In this document: piece after piece, positions 27,206 through 35,512 of the stretch
How positions within the stretch are numbered: position 1 is the stretch's first letter
Layout of the letters: each line of letters starts with the position of its first letter
Assembly (NCBI GenBank): GCA_965226025.1
Contig: CBDDCD010000001.1
Coordinates: forward strand, 310,001 to 374,000
Length of the DNA stretch: 64,000 nucleotides
Direction: 5' to 3'
Source of the DNA: Moanibacter sp965226025
GTDB lineage: Bacteria > Verrucomicrobiota > Verrucomicrobiia > Opitutales > UBA2987
Position numbers and translations under genes: made by a program
Notes under the pieces: generated by a model
What the model was told of the DNA's origin: nothing
What the model saw: only the letters and a program-made list of their open reading frames with translations
Database searches by the model: none

Positions 27206-28156
27206 GTGAATACGACGAACTTTGATCCGTTAGGGCTGGTCAGCGTTGCCCTTCTCAGCTGTAACCGCTGTTCCGAGCTCGAGGTCACTCTCGCCAGGTT
27301 GACCGAGAGGGGTGACATCTGGCACGAGATTATTGTGGCCGACAATGCTTCGACCGACGGCACGGTCAGGATGATCAAAGAGCAATTTCCGAGAGTAAAA
27401 CTGCTGGAGACCGGCGGCAATTTCGGTGTAAGGGGGATAAATCAAGCCTATCGGATGGCCTCCGGAAAGTGGGTCTTGTCGCTCGATGACGACAGCTATC
27501 CGCAGCTTGAATCATGGGGTGAATTGATCGAAGGATTTGCCGGTGACATAAAGCACGATCTCATAGCCTTGAGCATTCGAGCGAATAATGATCTTTCCCG
27601 CGAGAATCAAACCGTGGAAAGTAGGGGACACGAGTCGGCTCACGACTTCGCAAATTCGCGCATCGGTGGCGGGAACCAAAGCAAGATCAGACAGACCTTC
27701 GGGTTCAGCCAGGCCGGTTGCATCTTCCGACGTGGGGCTCTCGATCGTATCGGTTGTTTTGACGAAGAGCTCTTCCTCTGGGTGGTCGAGTTGCACTGGG
27801 TGGCTCGAGCATTGATCAGGGGCAGCTCACTGGCACGGTGTGATTCGGCCTGTGTCGTGCATCGCAGTGTGGCGGCTAATCGAAGCAGTGAGAGGCATGC
27901 CTTTCATTATTGCCGCAATACCTTTCTTTTTATGCTTCGCTATGTAGCGAGGCCACAGGTGAAGGCCCTCATGTCGAGATACCTGCGGGATGTCGTCCTC
28001 TTTACTCTGATCCATCGAACCGGGATCTATTTGCGTGCCATCGCTGATACTATCCGACTCCATCGGGAAAATTCGATCGAATTGAACCGGCTCTCGCGGT
28101 CCACTTTGCGGGCCATTCGGCCTGATTGGAGAGCGCCTTTCTCCTACCTCGGATGA
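27206..28156 (+). CDS. Family 2 glycosyltransferase
   Basis: The 316-residue protein has VSVALLSCNRCSELEVTLAR, IIVADNASTDGTV, NFGVRGINQAYRMASGKW and VLSLDDDSYP, the standard GT-A motifs, then CIFRRGALDRIGCFDEELFLWV, as in rhamnosyl/GalNAc-type transferases. It starts at a GTG. The final residues overlap the next start (ATGA at 28153-28156), so the two are coupled. Donor sugar unknown; it probably acts at the cytoplasmic face of the membrane during glycan assembly. Confidence 0.82.
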   Translation: MNTTNFDPLGLVSVALLSCNRCSELEVTLARLTERGDIWHEIIVADNASTDGTVRMIKEQFPRVKLLETGGNFGVRGINQAYRMASGKWVLSLDDDSYPQLESWGELIEGFAGDIKHDLIALSIRANNDLSRENQTVESRGHESAHDFANSRIGGGNQSKIRQTFGFSQAGCIFRRGALDRIGCFDEELFLWVVELHWVARALIRGSSLARCDSACVVHRSVAANRSSERHAFHYCRNTFLFMLRYVARPQVKALMSRYLRDVVLFTLIHRTGIYLRAIADTIRLHRENSIELNRLSRSTLRAIRPDWRAPFSYLG

Positions 28157-28686
28157 ATCGTCCGATCCTAATAGTAAGAACCGTTTCAGTGGAAAGACTA
28201 TCGACCGTCCTGAACTGCTCTTTGGATCGGTGGCCGGGTCACCCCATCTGGGTCGTAACGAGTCAGAATCGAGTGGGCGAATTGGTCACCGACGGTCGCA
28301 TCGATCGAGTCGAAGGTAGGGAAGGAGGCTATTTGAATTTCGGTTGTCGCTATGAGAGCGATACGTTCTATGAGGCGGTCGTGCTACCTCTGGCAAATCG
28401 AAAGGGCAGCGGCTATTCGAATGTCCTGCGATCTTTCTCAAGGGTGCGTTGCCATGGGTTTTTCCTCTCACCCTTTTGCCGCTACCTCCGTCCCGTGAGC
28501 CGTACCTCTCTGGTATTGAAAGCGGGAATTGAAGAGATCATAGCGGCCTCGCTGAGGCCAGTCGGGGCGCTCCTGGCCCGCTTGGTTCTTCGGGTCGCAC
28601 GGATCCCCAATCCGGCCGGAAGTCAAGCGGCCAACCTTACGAACTATAATTCGTATGGTTGGTTGTTTCTCTACAGATTAATCTGA
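28153..28686 (+). CDS. Hypothetical protein of the glycan locus
   Basis: I do not recognise this 177-residue protein. It starts with ILIVRTVSVERLSTVLNCSL and has WPGHPIWVVTSQNRV and YEAVVLPLANRKGSGYSNVL. The strand-helix pattern resembles the N-terminal half of GT9-like glycan proteins that begin with a similar ILIVRT segment, but there is no catalytic motif. The C-terminus is hydrophobic and basic (ASLRPVGALLARLVLRVARI), possibly membrane-associated. The start overlaps the upstream glycosyltransferase stop. It is the last gene of the run and is followed by a bidirectional terminator. Confidence 0.5.
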   Translation: MNRPILIVRTVSVERLSTVLNCSLDRWPGHPIWVVTSQNRVGELVTDGRIDRVEGREGGYLNFGCRYESDTFYEAVVLPLANRKGSGYSNVLRSFSRVRCHGFFLSPFCRYLRPVSRTSLVLKAGIEEIIAASLRPVGALLARLVLRVARIPNPAGSQAANLTNYNSYGWLFLYRLI

Positions 28687-28708
28687 AATGTAAAGATAAA
28701 AGAAAGAT

Positions 28709-28727
28709 AAAAGGGTCTGACCCTTTT
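28709..28727. terminator. Bidirectional intrinsic terminator
   Basis: AAAAGGGTC, one T, then GACCCTTTT form a near-perfect hairpin with A/T-rich flanks that act as a U-tract in both directions. It lies midway between two convergent genes (stops at 28686 and 28744), as expected for a shared terminator. Confidence 0.75.
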
Positions 28728-28743
28728 AAGAATCAAATTTGGA

Positions 28744-30762
28744 TTATTTTGGCGGCGGGACGGCACAGAGTTCGAGTGCGTCCTTGAGTTCGTTTCGGGT
28801 GACGGGTTTTTTCATGAATCCGTTCATACCGGCCTCGAGGCAACGTTTTCGATCCTCCTCCATTGCGAAAGCGGTGAGACCGATTATGTAGATTTCCCGA
28901 TTGTCGGAGCCACTACCACCGCTTCGAATAGTTTTTGTTGCTTCGAGACCGTCGAGGAGGGGCATTTGGATATCCATGAGCACGAGGTCGAAACGGTCGG
29001 AGTTGAGAGCCTGGATGAGTTCCTTTCCATTACAAGCGAAATGGGATTCGTGTCCAAGATTGCTCAGTTGCGCTTTCAAGGTCATCTGATTCTCGCGATT
29101 ATCCTCGGCGCAAATCACTTTGAGACTTCCTCGATTGGAATTCAAGCGGGCGACCTTTTGTGTCGTCTTGAGTTCCGGATGTTCGGTTAAACAGGGGTCG
29201 CAGAGCAGCGAGAACTGGACAACGGTACCTTGGCCCAGAGAGCTGTCGCATGAGATGGTTCCACCCATGCGTTCGACCAGTCTCTTACAAATGGCGAGGC
29301 CGAGTCCGGTACCTCCGTATTGGCGCACGGATGAACTATCGACCTGCTGAAAGGGTGAGAAGATATCCTTGAGTCTATTGTTGGGAATCCCGATTCCGGT
29401 ATCGGAAACGACAAACTGGAGTTGCCACTTCTCGAGACTCTCGAGAAACTGAGCGTCAACCCGGATTCTGATTTCGCCCTTTTTGGTGAATTTTATGGAG
29501 TTCTGAAGGATATTGGTAAGAATCTGTCGGATGCGCATGGCATCTCCCCGGATGAATCGGGGGCAGTGATCCCCGACCTCGGACTTGATCTCGATCGGCT
29601 TAGTCCCGAGGTCGACCTTGAGGAGCTTCACGACCTGCTCAACGTGTTCCCGAATATCCATTCTCTGGAGCTCCAGTTCGAGCGAGCCGGATTCGATTTT
29701 GGAATAATCGAGAACGGCATTGATGAGTGCGAGGAGCATATTGCAGTTGCGCTGAATATTCTGAATAAAGTCATCTCTCTCGGAATCCGAATCGGCAACT
29801 GAGAGAAGATCGGAGAAGCCGACGATCGAGTTCAAGGGAGTGCGAATCTCGTGGCTCATCATGGCGAGGAACTCGCTTTTGGCGCGGTTCGCTCGCTCCG
29901 CTTGTTCGGCCAGGTCGGTAGCCTTGGTGGCAGCGGTCTCAAATTGATGTTTGAGTTGCTCCGCTCTGCGAGTGGTTGCTTTCAAGTTTTCCTCGGCCAA
30001 CTTTCGTTCCGTGATGTCGATCATTACCCCGGCGATGCTCTTGGGCTTGCGATCAAAGTCGTGGGTGGCACAGAATACATCGTGCAACCATTTTTCCTCC
30101 CCCCTCTGGGTCGTTACGCGGTACTCGCACTCGTGATTGAGACCGTCGTGAATCGCTTCGAGATACAAGGCGAACACATTCTCTCTATCGTCAGGATGGA
30201 TATGTTCGGACAAAAAGTTGGGTTCTCTGAGCCACTGCTCCACAGGATATCCGACGATGGATTCAGCCCGTTTTCCGACAAAGGTGAATTTCCACTCGGG
30301 TAGGGCCGCCTCCCATACGATGGCGTCGAGATTATTGACCAACTCACGAAACCGGCGCTCGCTTCGACGCAAAGCTTCCCGCATCTCCTCGCGCACGGCG
30401 CGATGGACGTGCCGGACGAGGTGCTGGGGTTCACCCATTTTCTCGACGTAGGCGAACGCGCCTAAGTTGACTGCGTCCCTAGCGGAATCAAAGCTGCCGT
30501 AGCCGGTGTGAATTATCGCCCGAATGCGCCCATTTTGACCGCGAATACGGCGCATAAGATCGGTGCTGGTCATGTCGGGCAGGCGGTGATCAAGGATTGA
30601 GACCGCAAATCGCTCCTCTTCCAGAAGTTTCAGAGCCTCCTTTCCGTTCGTGCAGGTTATCGTGTCGAAGCCCTCGTTGGCTAGGATATCGTACAAGGTC
30701 TCACGCTGAGAGTCGTTGTCTTCGACAATTAATACCCGTGAGTGGTTGGGATTCGATTTCAT
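28744..30762 (-). CDS. Hybrid sensor histidine kinase (receiver-PAS-HisKA-HATPase-receiver)
   Basis: The 672 residues are arranged as an N-terminal receiver (VLIVEDND; phosphoacceptor D58 in SILDHRLPD), a PAS/PAC region (about 135-255; RRFRELVNNLDAIVWEA onward), a coiled stretch, HisKA with MSHEIRTPLNSIVGFSDLL (near residue 300), HATPase (about 400-520; IRQILTNILQNSIKFT, DTGIGIPNN, GGTGLGLAICKRLVERMGG) and a second receiver (VICAEDNRENQ, LVLMDIQMPLLDG). There are no membrane segments, so it is cytoplasmic. Its ATG overlaps the stop of the upstream kinase (ATGA at 30759-30762), so the two are co-translated and may form a relay. Input and output are unknown; no DNA-binding partner lies beside it. 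Confidence 0.9.
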   Translation of the reverse strand: MKSNPNHSRVLIVEDNDSQRETLYDILANEGFDTITCTNGKEALKLLEEERFAVSILDHRLPDMTSTDLMRRIRGQNGRIRAIIHTGYGSFDSARDAVNLGAFAYVEKMGEPQHLVRHVHRAVREEMREALRRSERRFRELVNNLDAIVWEAALPEWKFTFVGKRAESIVGYPVEQWLREPNFLSEHIHPDDRENVFALYLEAIHDGLNHECEYRVTTQRGEEKWLHDVFCATHDFDRKPKSIAGVMIDITERKLAEENLKATTRRAEQLKHQFETAATKATDLAEQAERANRAKSEFLAMMSHEIRTPLNSIVGFSDLLSVADSDSERDDFIQNIQRNCNMLLALINAVLDYSKIESGSLELELQRMDIREHVEQVVKLLKVDLGTKPIEIKSEVGDHCPRFIRGDAMRIRQILTNILQNSIKFTKKGEIRIRVDAQFLESLEKWQLQFVVSDTGIGIPNNRLKDIFSPFQQVDSSSVRQYGGTGLGLAICKRLVERMGGTISCDSSLGQGTVVQFSLLCDPCLTEHPELKTTQKVARLNSNRGSLKVICAEDNRENQMTLKAQLSNLGHESHFACNGKELIQALNSDRFDLVLMDIQMPLLDGLEATKTIRSGGSGSDNREIYIIGLTAFAMEEDRKRCLEAGMNGFMKKPVTRNELKDALELCAVPPPK

Positions 30763-32120
30763 CAGGTGTGAACGAAATCTCTAAACTCACCTTTTACGGT
30801 CGAGGGGCAGGGCGTCGACCGGCGGGGAAGCCTGATGCGGAACGTCGCTCCCTCAGCGCCATTTTCGATGAGGTCGATGGTACCTCCATGCCGTTCGATA
30901 ATTTGGCGGGATATCGCCAGGCCGAGACCGGTACCACTGGCTCTAGTGGTAAAAAGAGGCTCGAAGACTTTCTCTCGAAGGTCTTCAGGGATGGGAGGCC
31001 CATCATTTGAAACGGTGAAGGTATCGATTAACTCACTCTGAGTGCCCTTGATGGTTATGCGGCCTCCGCCGTTCAGTGCTTGGACACTGTTGGTTAGAAG
31101 GTTACTCACCACTTGTTTGATCATCTCAGGATCGACAAAAATACCAAATTCAGCAGGCTCGAAAGCACACTCTAATTGGATCTGCTCGGCCTCACAGACA
31201 CGTTCGAAGGCCTCTTCGAGATATGGCCGAAGAAGCATTTCCTGCTTGATCGGTTCTTTGGCGCGGCTCAGATCCAGTAAATTGCTGATGATGCTGCTGG
31301 AGACGACGACCTCTTTCTCGATGATCGCAAGGTATTTCTCGAGTAAGGGATCATTGCTCCTTTTTTTGCTGCTCAAGTAGAAGCAAGCGTTCCGAATCGC
31401 ACCCAATGGATTTCGAAGTTCATGAGCGATGCTTCCCGCCACTTTCCCTACCGCGGCAAGCCGGGTCTTGAGGACCAGCTCTTCCTTCACCTTCTCCAAA
31501 TCGTCTTCGATCACTCGCTCCATCGCTCTCCTCTCCGTCACGTTCTGTACTGAGAGGAAGACTTTTGACCACGTCTCTTCGTGACCCGGAGCGATCGATA
31601 GCCTGATGTGGTTGTAGATCTCTTCCCCCTTCAGGGTCCGGCTGACCAGTTCTCCAACGAAGAGCAGATTTCCTTCGGCTAAAGCTACTATTTCATCGAG
31701 AAATGTCTTCATCGATTTCTCTTCAAACAGTCTCGGTAAATTCTCGTAGAGCTCTTTTTTCTCCTCGGCTCCGTATTCGTCAAGGGTCGCTTGATTGACA
31801 TCCAAGACCACAATCCGATTCAGGCACTCCTGGAGTGATTTCGGATTCGCCTGGAAATGAGCCCGGAAGTCTTCCACTCCTTGCTCCTTAAGCCGGTCGA
31901 TGAACTCCTTGACCCCCGAAAAATCCTCTTCCCAGAGAGAGACGGGCGAATTCTCGAATAATGTCCGATACTTCGATTCGCTCTCCCGGAGCGCCCTTTC
32001 CGCAACCTCCATCGACCCTCGAGCCTTGAGTTTTCTATTGAGCTGACTCTTCCACCCAAAGAGCAAGAGAATCAAGATTGTGAAGAGAAGAAAAATTGGT
32101 AGTAGCGTATCCAATATCAT
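30762..32120 (-). CDS. Membrane-anchored PAS sensor histidine kinase
   Basis: The 452-residue protein begins with one hydrophobic segment (LLPIFLLFTILILLLFGW, about residues 6-23), then a PAS-like region (ESKYRTLFENSPVSLWEEDF), a linker, HisKA with GSIAHELRNPLGAIRNACFY and HATPase (QVVSNLLTNSVQALNGGG, TVSNDGPPIPEDLR, ASGTGLGLAISRQIIERHGG). It has no receiver of its own; the overlapping downstream kinase carries two and could receive its phosphate. The 159-base gap upstream separates it from the divergent cytidylyltransferase gene and must hold both promoters, though I could not define them. Confidence 0.88.
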   Translation of the reverse strand: MILDTLLPIFLLFTILILLLFGWKSQLNRKLKARGSMEVAERALRESESKYRTLFENSPVSLWEEDFSGVKEFIDRLKEQGVEDFRAHFQANPKSLQECLNRIVVLDVNQATLDEYGAEEKKELYENLPRLFEEKSMKTFLDEIVALAEGNLLFVGELVSRTLKGEEIYNHIRLSIAPGHEETWSKVFLSVQNVTERRAMERVIEDDLEKVKEELVLKTRLAAVGKVAGSIAHELRNPLGAIRNACFYLSSKKRSNDPLLEKYLAIIEKEVVVSSSIISNLLDLSRAKEPIKQEMLLRPYLEEAFERVCEAEQIQLECAFEPAEFGIFVDPEMIKQVVSNLLTNSVQALNGGGRITIKGTQSELIDTFTVSNDGPPIPEDLREKVFEPLFTTRASGTGLGLAISRQIIERHGGTIDLIENGAEGATFRIRLPRRSTPCPSTVKGEFRDFVHT

Positions 32121-32279
32121 GGCACTTCAGATTTAATCTTCAGGGACCGCGCACCCTAATGTAAGGCTGAAGATGGTTGCAAGCAGCATTTGTGAAAAAA
32201 TTGTAAATGCAACCCGGGGCTATTCGCACCGTTTGATTTCCACCGATAGAAAGGCAGGAAGAAGGGAGAGGAAGGAACG

Positions 32280-32906
32280 GTGAGAGTGATTGGATCGGGT
32301 ATTGCCCGTTTGAGGAGCAAGCGCCTGATTTACAAGAACTTGCTACCATTTGGAGGTGCGCCCCTGGTGGGAATGGGGATTGAGCGGCTGAGGTGCAGCT
32401 CTCTGGTTGATGAAATCGTGGTTTCCACGGAGAGTGAGCTCATCGCCCGCATTGCGATGGGATATGGAGTCGAAGTGCTGCGAAGACCAAAAGAACTGTC
32501 GGGAGACGATATACCTTCGATACCTGTTTTTCGTCATATCGTTGCGAACTATCCTTGTGACGTCCATGTAAACTACAATGTCAACTTTCCCATTTGTCCT
32601 CCGGATGTGATTGATCGTGCAGTGGGAATTGCGGTTGGGAAAGGAGAATCCCTTTCGGTTCCATTCGCCGTCTGGGCGCAGACTTCCGAATGTCTGAACG
32701 CCTATGGTGATCCCTGGCAGATAACGGCCTCCCGTTTCGCTGATGGGCGTATCGGCCTCATCGACATTCATACAGAAGAAGATCTTCTCGGAGTATATCG
32801 CCGGGAACAGGGGCCGATCGAGGGTTGGGAGGATGCGGAATCCTCAGCGGATACTGATTCCTGTCCGAATTCGATTGCTGAGAGGGTTGCGGTTTCAGTC
32901 TCTTGA
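32280..32906 (+). CDS. CMP-nonulosonic acid synthetase, NeuA-like cytidylyltransferase
   Basis: The protein starts MRVIGSGIARLRSKRLIYKN, a variant of the IPAR-S-RL-KN signature of acylneuraminate cytidylyltransferases. It continues with GGAPLVGMGIERL, VDEIVVSTESELI, GVEVLRRPKELSGDD and NYNVNFPICPPDVID, the last replacing the usual QPTSP-like segment. It would activate a nonulosonic acid with CTP. Its 208 residues are short for NeuA (about 230), and the polar C-terminal 30 residues look atypical. It begins at GTG 32280 after AGGAAGG. It is separated from the main locus by two kinase genes but fits with the synthase at 20354. Confidence 0.7.
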   Translation: MRVIGSGIARLRSKRLIYKNLLPFGGAPLVGMGIERLRCSSLVDEIVVSTESELIARIAMGYGVEVLRRPKELSGDDIPSIPVFRHIVANYPCDVHVNYNVNFPICPPDVIDRAVGIAVGKGESLSVPFAVWAQTSECLNAYGDPWQITASRFADGRIGLIDIHTEEDLLGVYRREQGPIEGWEDAESSADTDSCPNSIAERVAVSVS

Positions 32907-33039
32907 CCTCCGCTGTTTTGAAGGTAGGTAGACTGCGTCTTTAAGAAAGGGCGGCAATGGTCGACATTCTTTTAGGGTTAAGGTATGTAGAGCCCGTCCC
33001 AGTGGTGGAAACAATTGATTTTTAATGAGTTATGGGCAG

Positions 33040-33078
33040 AAAAAAGGCCGGATAGAGCTGCAAAAAGCTCGATCCGGC
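33040..33078 (-). terminator. Terminator-like hairpin in IS left end (minus-strand reading)
   Basis: GCCGGATAGAGCT and AGCTCGATCCGGC (one mismatch) form a 13-bp stem with a short A-rich loop. On the minus strand the stem is followed by an uninterrupted U-tract, the layout of an intrinsic terminator for transcripts running leftward through the element. The same structure occurs in copies 2, 4 and 5. Confidence 0.6.
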
Positions 33079-33129
33079 GAAAAAGGGCGCTTATGCTTGC
33101 GTTAGTCAAATACAAAGCACGCCCTTCTC

Positions 33130-34608
33130 ATGAAAAATATTGCCGTACAAAGCTTCCTGCGTCCAGCCCTAACTCCAGTCATTCGATGCAAAGACTACAC
33201 CGTGTTTCTGGAAACAATGGAGCGGATTGACCGGGTTTTGATCGACTCCTCGCTGGAAAGGGAGGCGATCGTAAAAGCCTTGGAAGGATGGGATGAAGCG
33301 GGAGGGAAGGATCGGGAGCGACGCGCTCTAAGAGCGATAAAAGCGCTGCGGGTGGAGGTGGTGCGTCATTTACTCGGAGGGATATCCTTTCGTTGTCTGT
33401 CGCAGGAGTTGGGACGCAGTGAGCTTCTGGCTAATTTTTGCCGGGTGCGTGAGGTAGACGGGATCCGGAAAATATCGAAGAGCAGTCTGGAACGGGATTC
33501 GAAATTCTTCGACGAAGCGTATCTGAGACAGCTGCATGCAAGGATGACCGAGGTGGTGGGCAATGCTGAACATTGTGGTGAGGCAGGATTAGAGAAGCCG
33601 ATCGATACGAGGGAATGCCTGATCGACGCCACTTGCCTGGAAGCGAACATCCACTGGCCCGTGGACTGGGTCTTGCTCAAGGATGTGGGAGCAACACTGC
33701 TCAAGGCGATCAGTCTGATCCGGCAGGCGGGAATGAAACAGCGCATGCCCCAGGGAGCAAAGGGATTGGCTCGGGAGATGAACAAACGGTGCCTGGAGAT
33801 GACGCATGCGCGTCGGCGCCGGGAGGCGGGCAAAGCGCGTAAAGGGATCCTGCGGCGGATGAAGCTATTGCTCAAGAAGATTGAGGGCCATGCCCTTCGC
33901 CACCGTGACTTATTGGAAGCTATGTGGATGCAAAGCGATTACACCGAGAAGAAGGCGAGCCGAATCATCGAGCGAATGGATGGTATGTTAGAGCAGATAC
34001 CGCAGGTCATGAAACAGGCGCACGAACGGATCATAGGGGGGCGGCAGGTGAAGAATGAGGAGAAGATCCTGAGCGCCTACGAACCTGAGATTGACGTCAT
34101 CGTGCGAGGCAAGGCAGATCGGGAGGTGGAGTTTGGCAACACCCTTTATTTATGCGAGAGCGCAGAGGGATATCTGTTGGACTGGAAACTGTATGGGGGG
34201 CAGGCCCCGAGCGAATTGAAGCAGCTTTGGGAAAGTCTGGAGAGGCAAAAGGGCTTCGCTTTAGAGGAGAAGATCGAAGCGATCAGTGGGGATCGGGGCT
34301 ATGCCTCGAAGGCGGCCAGCAAGCGGCTCCAGGCAGAGGGGATTTTTGACGCCCTTACGCCCCGCAATCCACAAGAGCTCAAGGAGCGGATGGAGGAGCC
34401 GCGCTTTGTCCGGTTGCAGCGACGACGAGGGAGCACCGAAGGCCGGATCGGAGTGCTCAAGAACCGATGGCACGGGGGCAAGATACGCAGCAAAGGCTTT
34501 GACAACCGTAACCTTAGCGTGGCCTGGTCGGTTCTGTCCCACAATCTATGGAAAATCGCGCAGAGACTTGCGCAAGAACATGAGAAAGAGGCAACGCAGG
34601 CGGCATAG
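33130..34608 (+). CDS. DDE transposase (intact, copy 3)
   Basis: The 492-residue protein carries an N-terminal helical region and a probable RNase H-like catalytic core. Candidate acidic residues are D166 (CLIDAT), D388 (ISGDRGYAS) and E437 (RGSTEGRIGVLKNRWHGG). The long spacing between the first two implies a large insertion, mostly charged helices (residues 210-310, rich in R, K and E). The C-terminal GRIGVLKN and SVLSHNLWKIAQ are transposase-like. The start is the first ATG after the left-end hairpin. Copies at 39817 and 53465 encode the same protein with no more than trivial differences. I could not confirm the family without a search. Confidence 0.92.
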   Translation: MKNIAVQSFLRPALTPVIRCKDYTVFLETMERIDRVLIDSSLEREAIVKALEGWDEAGGKDRERRALRAIKALRVEVVRHLLGGISFRCLSQELGRSELLANFCRVREVDGIRKISKSSLERDSKFFDEAYLRQLHARMTEVVGNAEHCGEAGLEKPIDTRECLIDATCLEANIHWPVDWVLLKDVGATLLKAISLIRQAGMKQRMPQGAKGLAREMNKRCLEMTHARRRREAGKARKGILRRMKLLLKKIEGHALRHRDLLEAMWMQSDYTEKKASRIIERMDGMLEQIPQVMKQAHERIIGGRQVKNEEKILSAYEPEIDVIVRGKADREVEFGNTLYLCESAEGYLLDWKLYGGQAPSELKQLWESLERQKGFALEEKIEAISGDRGYASKAASKRLQAEGIFDALTPRNPQELKERMEEPRFVRLQRRRGSTEGRIGVLKNRWHGGKIRSKGFDNRNLSVAWSVLSHNLWKIAQRLAQEHEKEATQAA

Positions 34609-34876
34609 GGATCCAAGAATCGAGTCAGAGGCGCTTCCTTGGGAGAACTATCTACTCAAAGCGAGAGGAAGGGTGCTGGAAAGGTGCATAACGGATAAAA
34701 GGTAAGCTACCGAGGACGGAAGGCATGTCGTGGTCTACATAACGTGACGAAGATTGATATCGGTATCAGGCTTCCACCCAAATCCTCTCGGATTTGGGAC
34801 AGCCTCTATGTACGGAGGGCGTTTACGAGGCTCAAGAGAGGGGCGATCCGGAGTTTCACGGAGGCTGGAAAAGGAG

Positions 34877-35509
34877 ATGCCGAGACTAGGAGTCTGTCGG
34901 AAATTGGGTTCGATTGCTGCGCAAGTGACAGGATTGGCTGTGCTGTGCTGGGGCGCGATTGGGCAGCAAGAAGCAGAGGCGGTACATGCAGAATTGCAGC
35001 ATTACCTATCGAGTCGATACGCCGGGTATCTGACGGATTCGGGGCCGAAGGTAACGAGGGTAGGCGAATTCAAACCGGATTTCGATCGCAGGGAACTTGC
35101 CGGGCTGGATAGAGATTCGGAACCCGAGCTGGTTTCAGAGGATGAACCGGAATCTCGTTCAAACGAGGGTGGAGAAGAGCCGAATTCGGCTGAAGGGGAG
35201 AGCGGCATTTTGACGGCGAAGACCGGAACGGATGACCTTCCCGAGGATGGATTGACAGAGAAGGGAAGGGAGACGAATTCGAAAGATGAAGGGAAAGAAG
35301 CGGGCATGGAGACGGTCCACTTGCCGCCACAGGAAGAATACCGTGGGAATGCGGAATTCATGAATCCGGAGGAGTTCCTGATCTATTTTGAAGATGACGA
35401 ACCCGAAGGGGGAGGGGATGGCTCAGTGACGGTTCCTTTCGAAGTTCCCTATCAGACGATCCCGATTCATGAGGGCGGCAGAAGCAGCGCGACTTACTTG
35501 AGGGAGTAA
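34877..35509 (+). CDS. Hypothetical exported acidic protein
   Basis: The protein starts with a basic segment (MPRLGVCRKLGS) and a hydrophobic core (IAAQVTGLAVLCWGAIG), which looks like a signal peptide. It is followed by a conserved-looking stretch (LQHYLSSRYAGYLTDSGPK) and a long, Glu/Asp/Ser-rich low-complexity middle, ending ATYLRE. No family is recognised. It precedes a TPR protein gene by only three bases and probably shares its operon and compartment. The signal-peptide codons lie in a partial dispersed-repeat copy (34887-34935). IS copy 3 sits 70 bases upstream, so the native promoter may have been displaced. A frame open into the IS (TTG at 34754) would add IS-derived residues. Confidence 0.6.
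   Translation: MPRLGVCRKLGSIAAQVTGLAVLCWGAIGQQEAEAVHAELQHYLSSRYAGYLTDSGPKVTRVGEFKPDFDRRELAGLDRDSEPELVSEDEPESRSNEGGEEPNSAEGESGILTAKTGTDDLPEDGLTEKGRETNSKDEGKEAGMETVHLPPQEEYRGNAEFMNPEEFLIYFEDDEPEGGGDGSVTVPFEVPYQTIPIHEGGRSSATYLRE
34887..34935 (+). repeat. Partial dispersed inverted-repeat element (type B, left half)
   Basis: TAGGAGTCTGTCGG is followed by TTCGATTGCTGCGCAAGTGAC, matching the left half and core of the type B copies at 37246 and, in reverse, 6837. No right end is found. It lies inside coding sequence, where it supplies most of the signal-peptide region of the exported protein gene. Confidence 0.65.
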
Positions 35510-35512
35510 TCG

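Larger units (their letters stand above)
32990..34806 (+). mobile_element. ISNCY/ISDol1-like insertion sequence, copy 3 (complete, 1817 bp)
   Basis: The left end GAGCCCGTCCCAG and the right end (reverse complement GAGGCTGTCCCA) form short imperfect inverted repeats. The element is flanked by direct repeats TATGTA at 32984-32989 and 34807-34812. A single transposase gene fills it. The left non-coding end holds a terminator-like hairpin (33040-33078) and the right end a 9-bp perfect hairpin CCCAAATCC-TCTC-GGATTTGGG (34777-34798). The copy differs from its siblings by only a few scattered bases, indicating recent movement. Family assignment is tentative. Confidence 0.95.
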
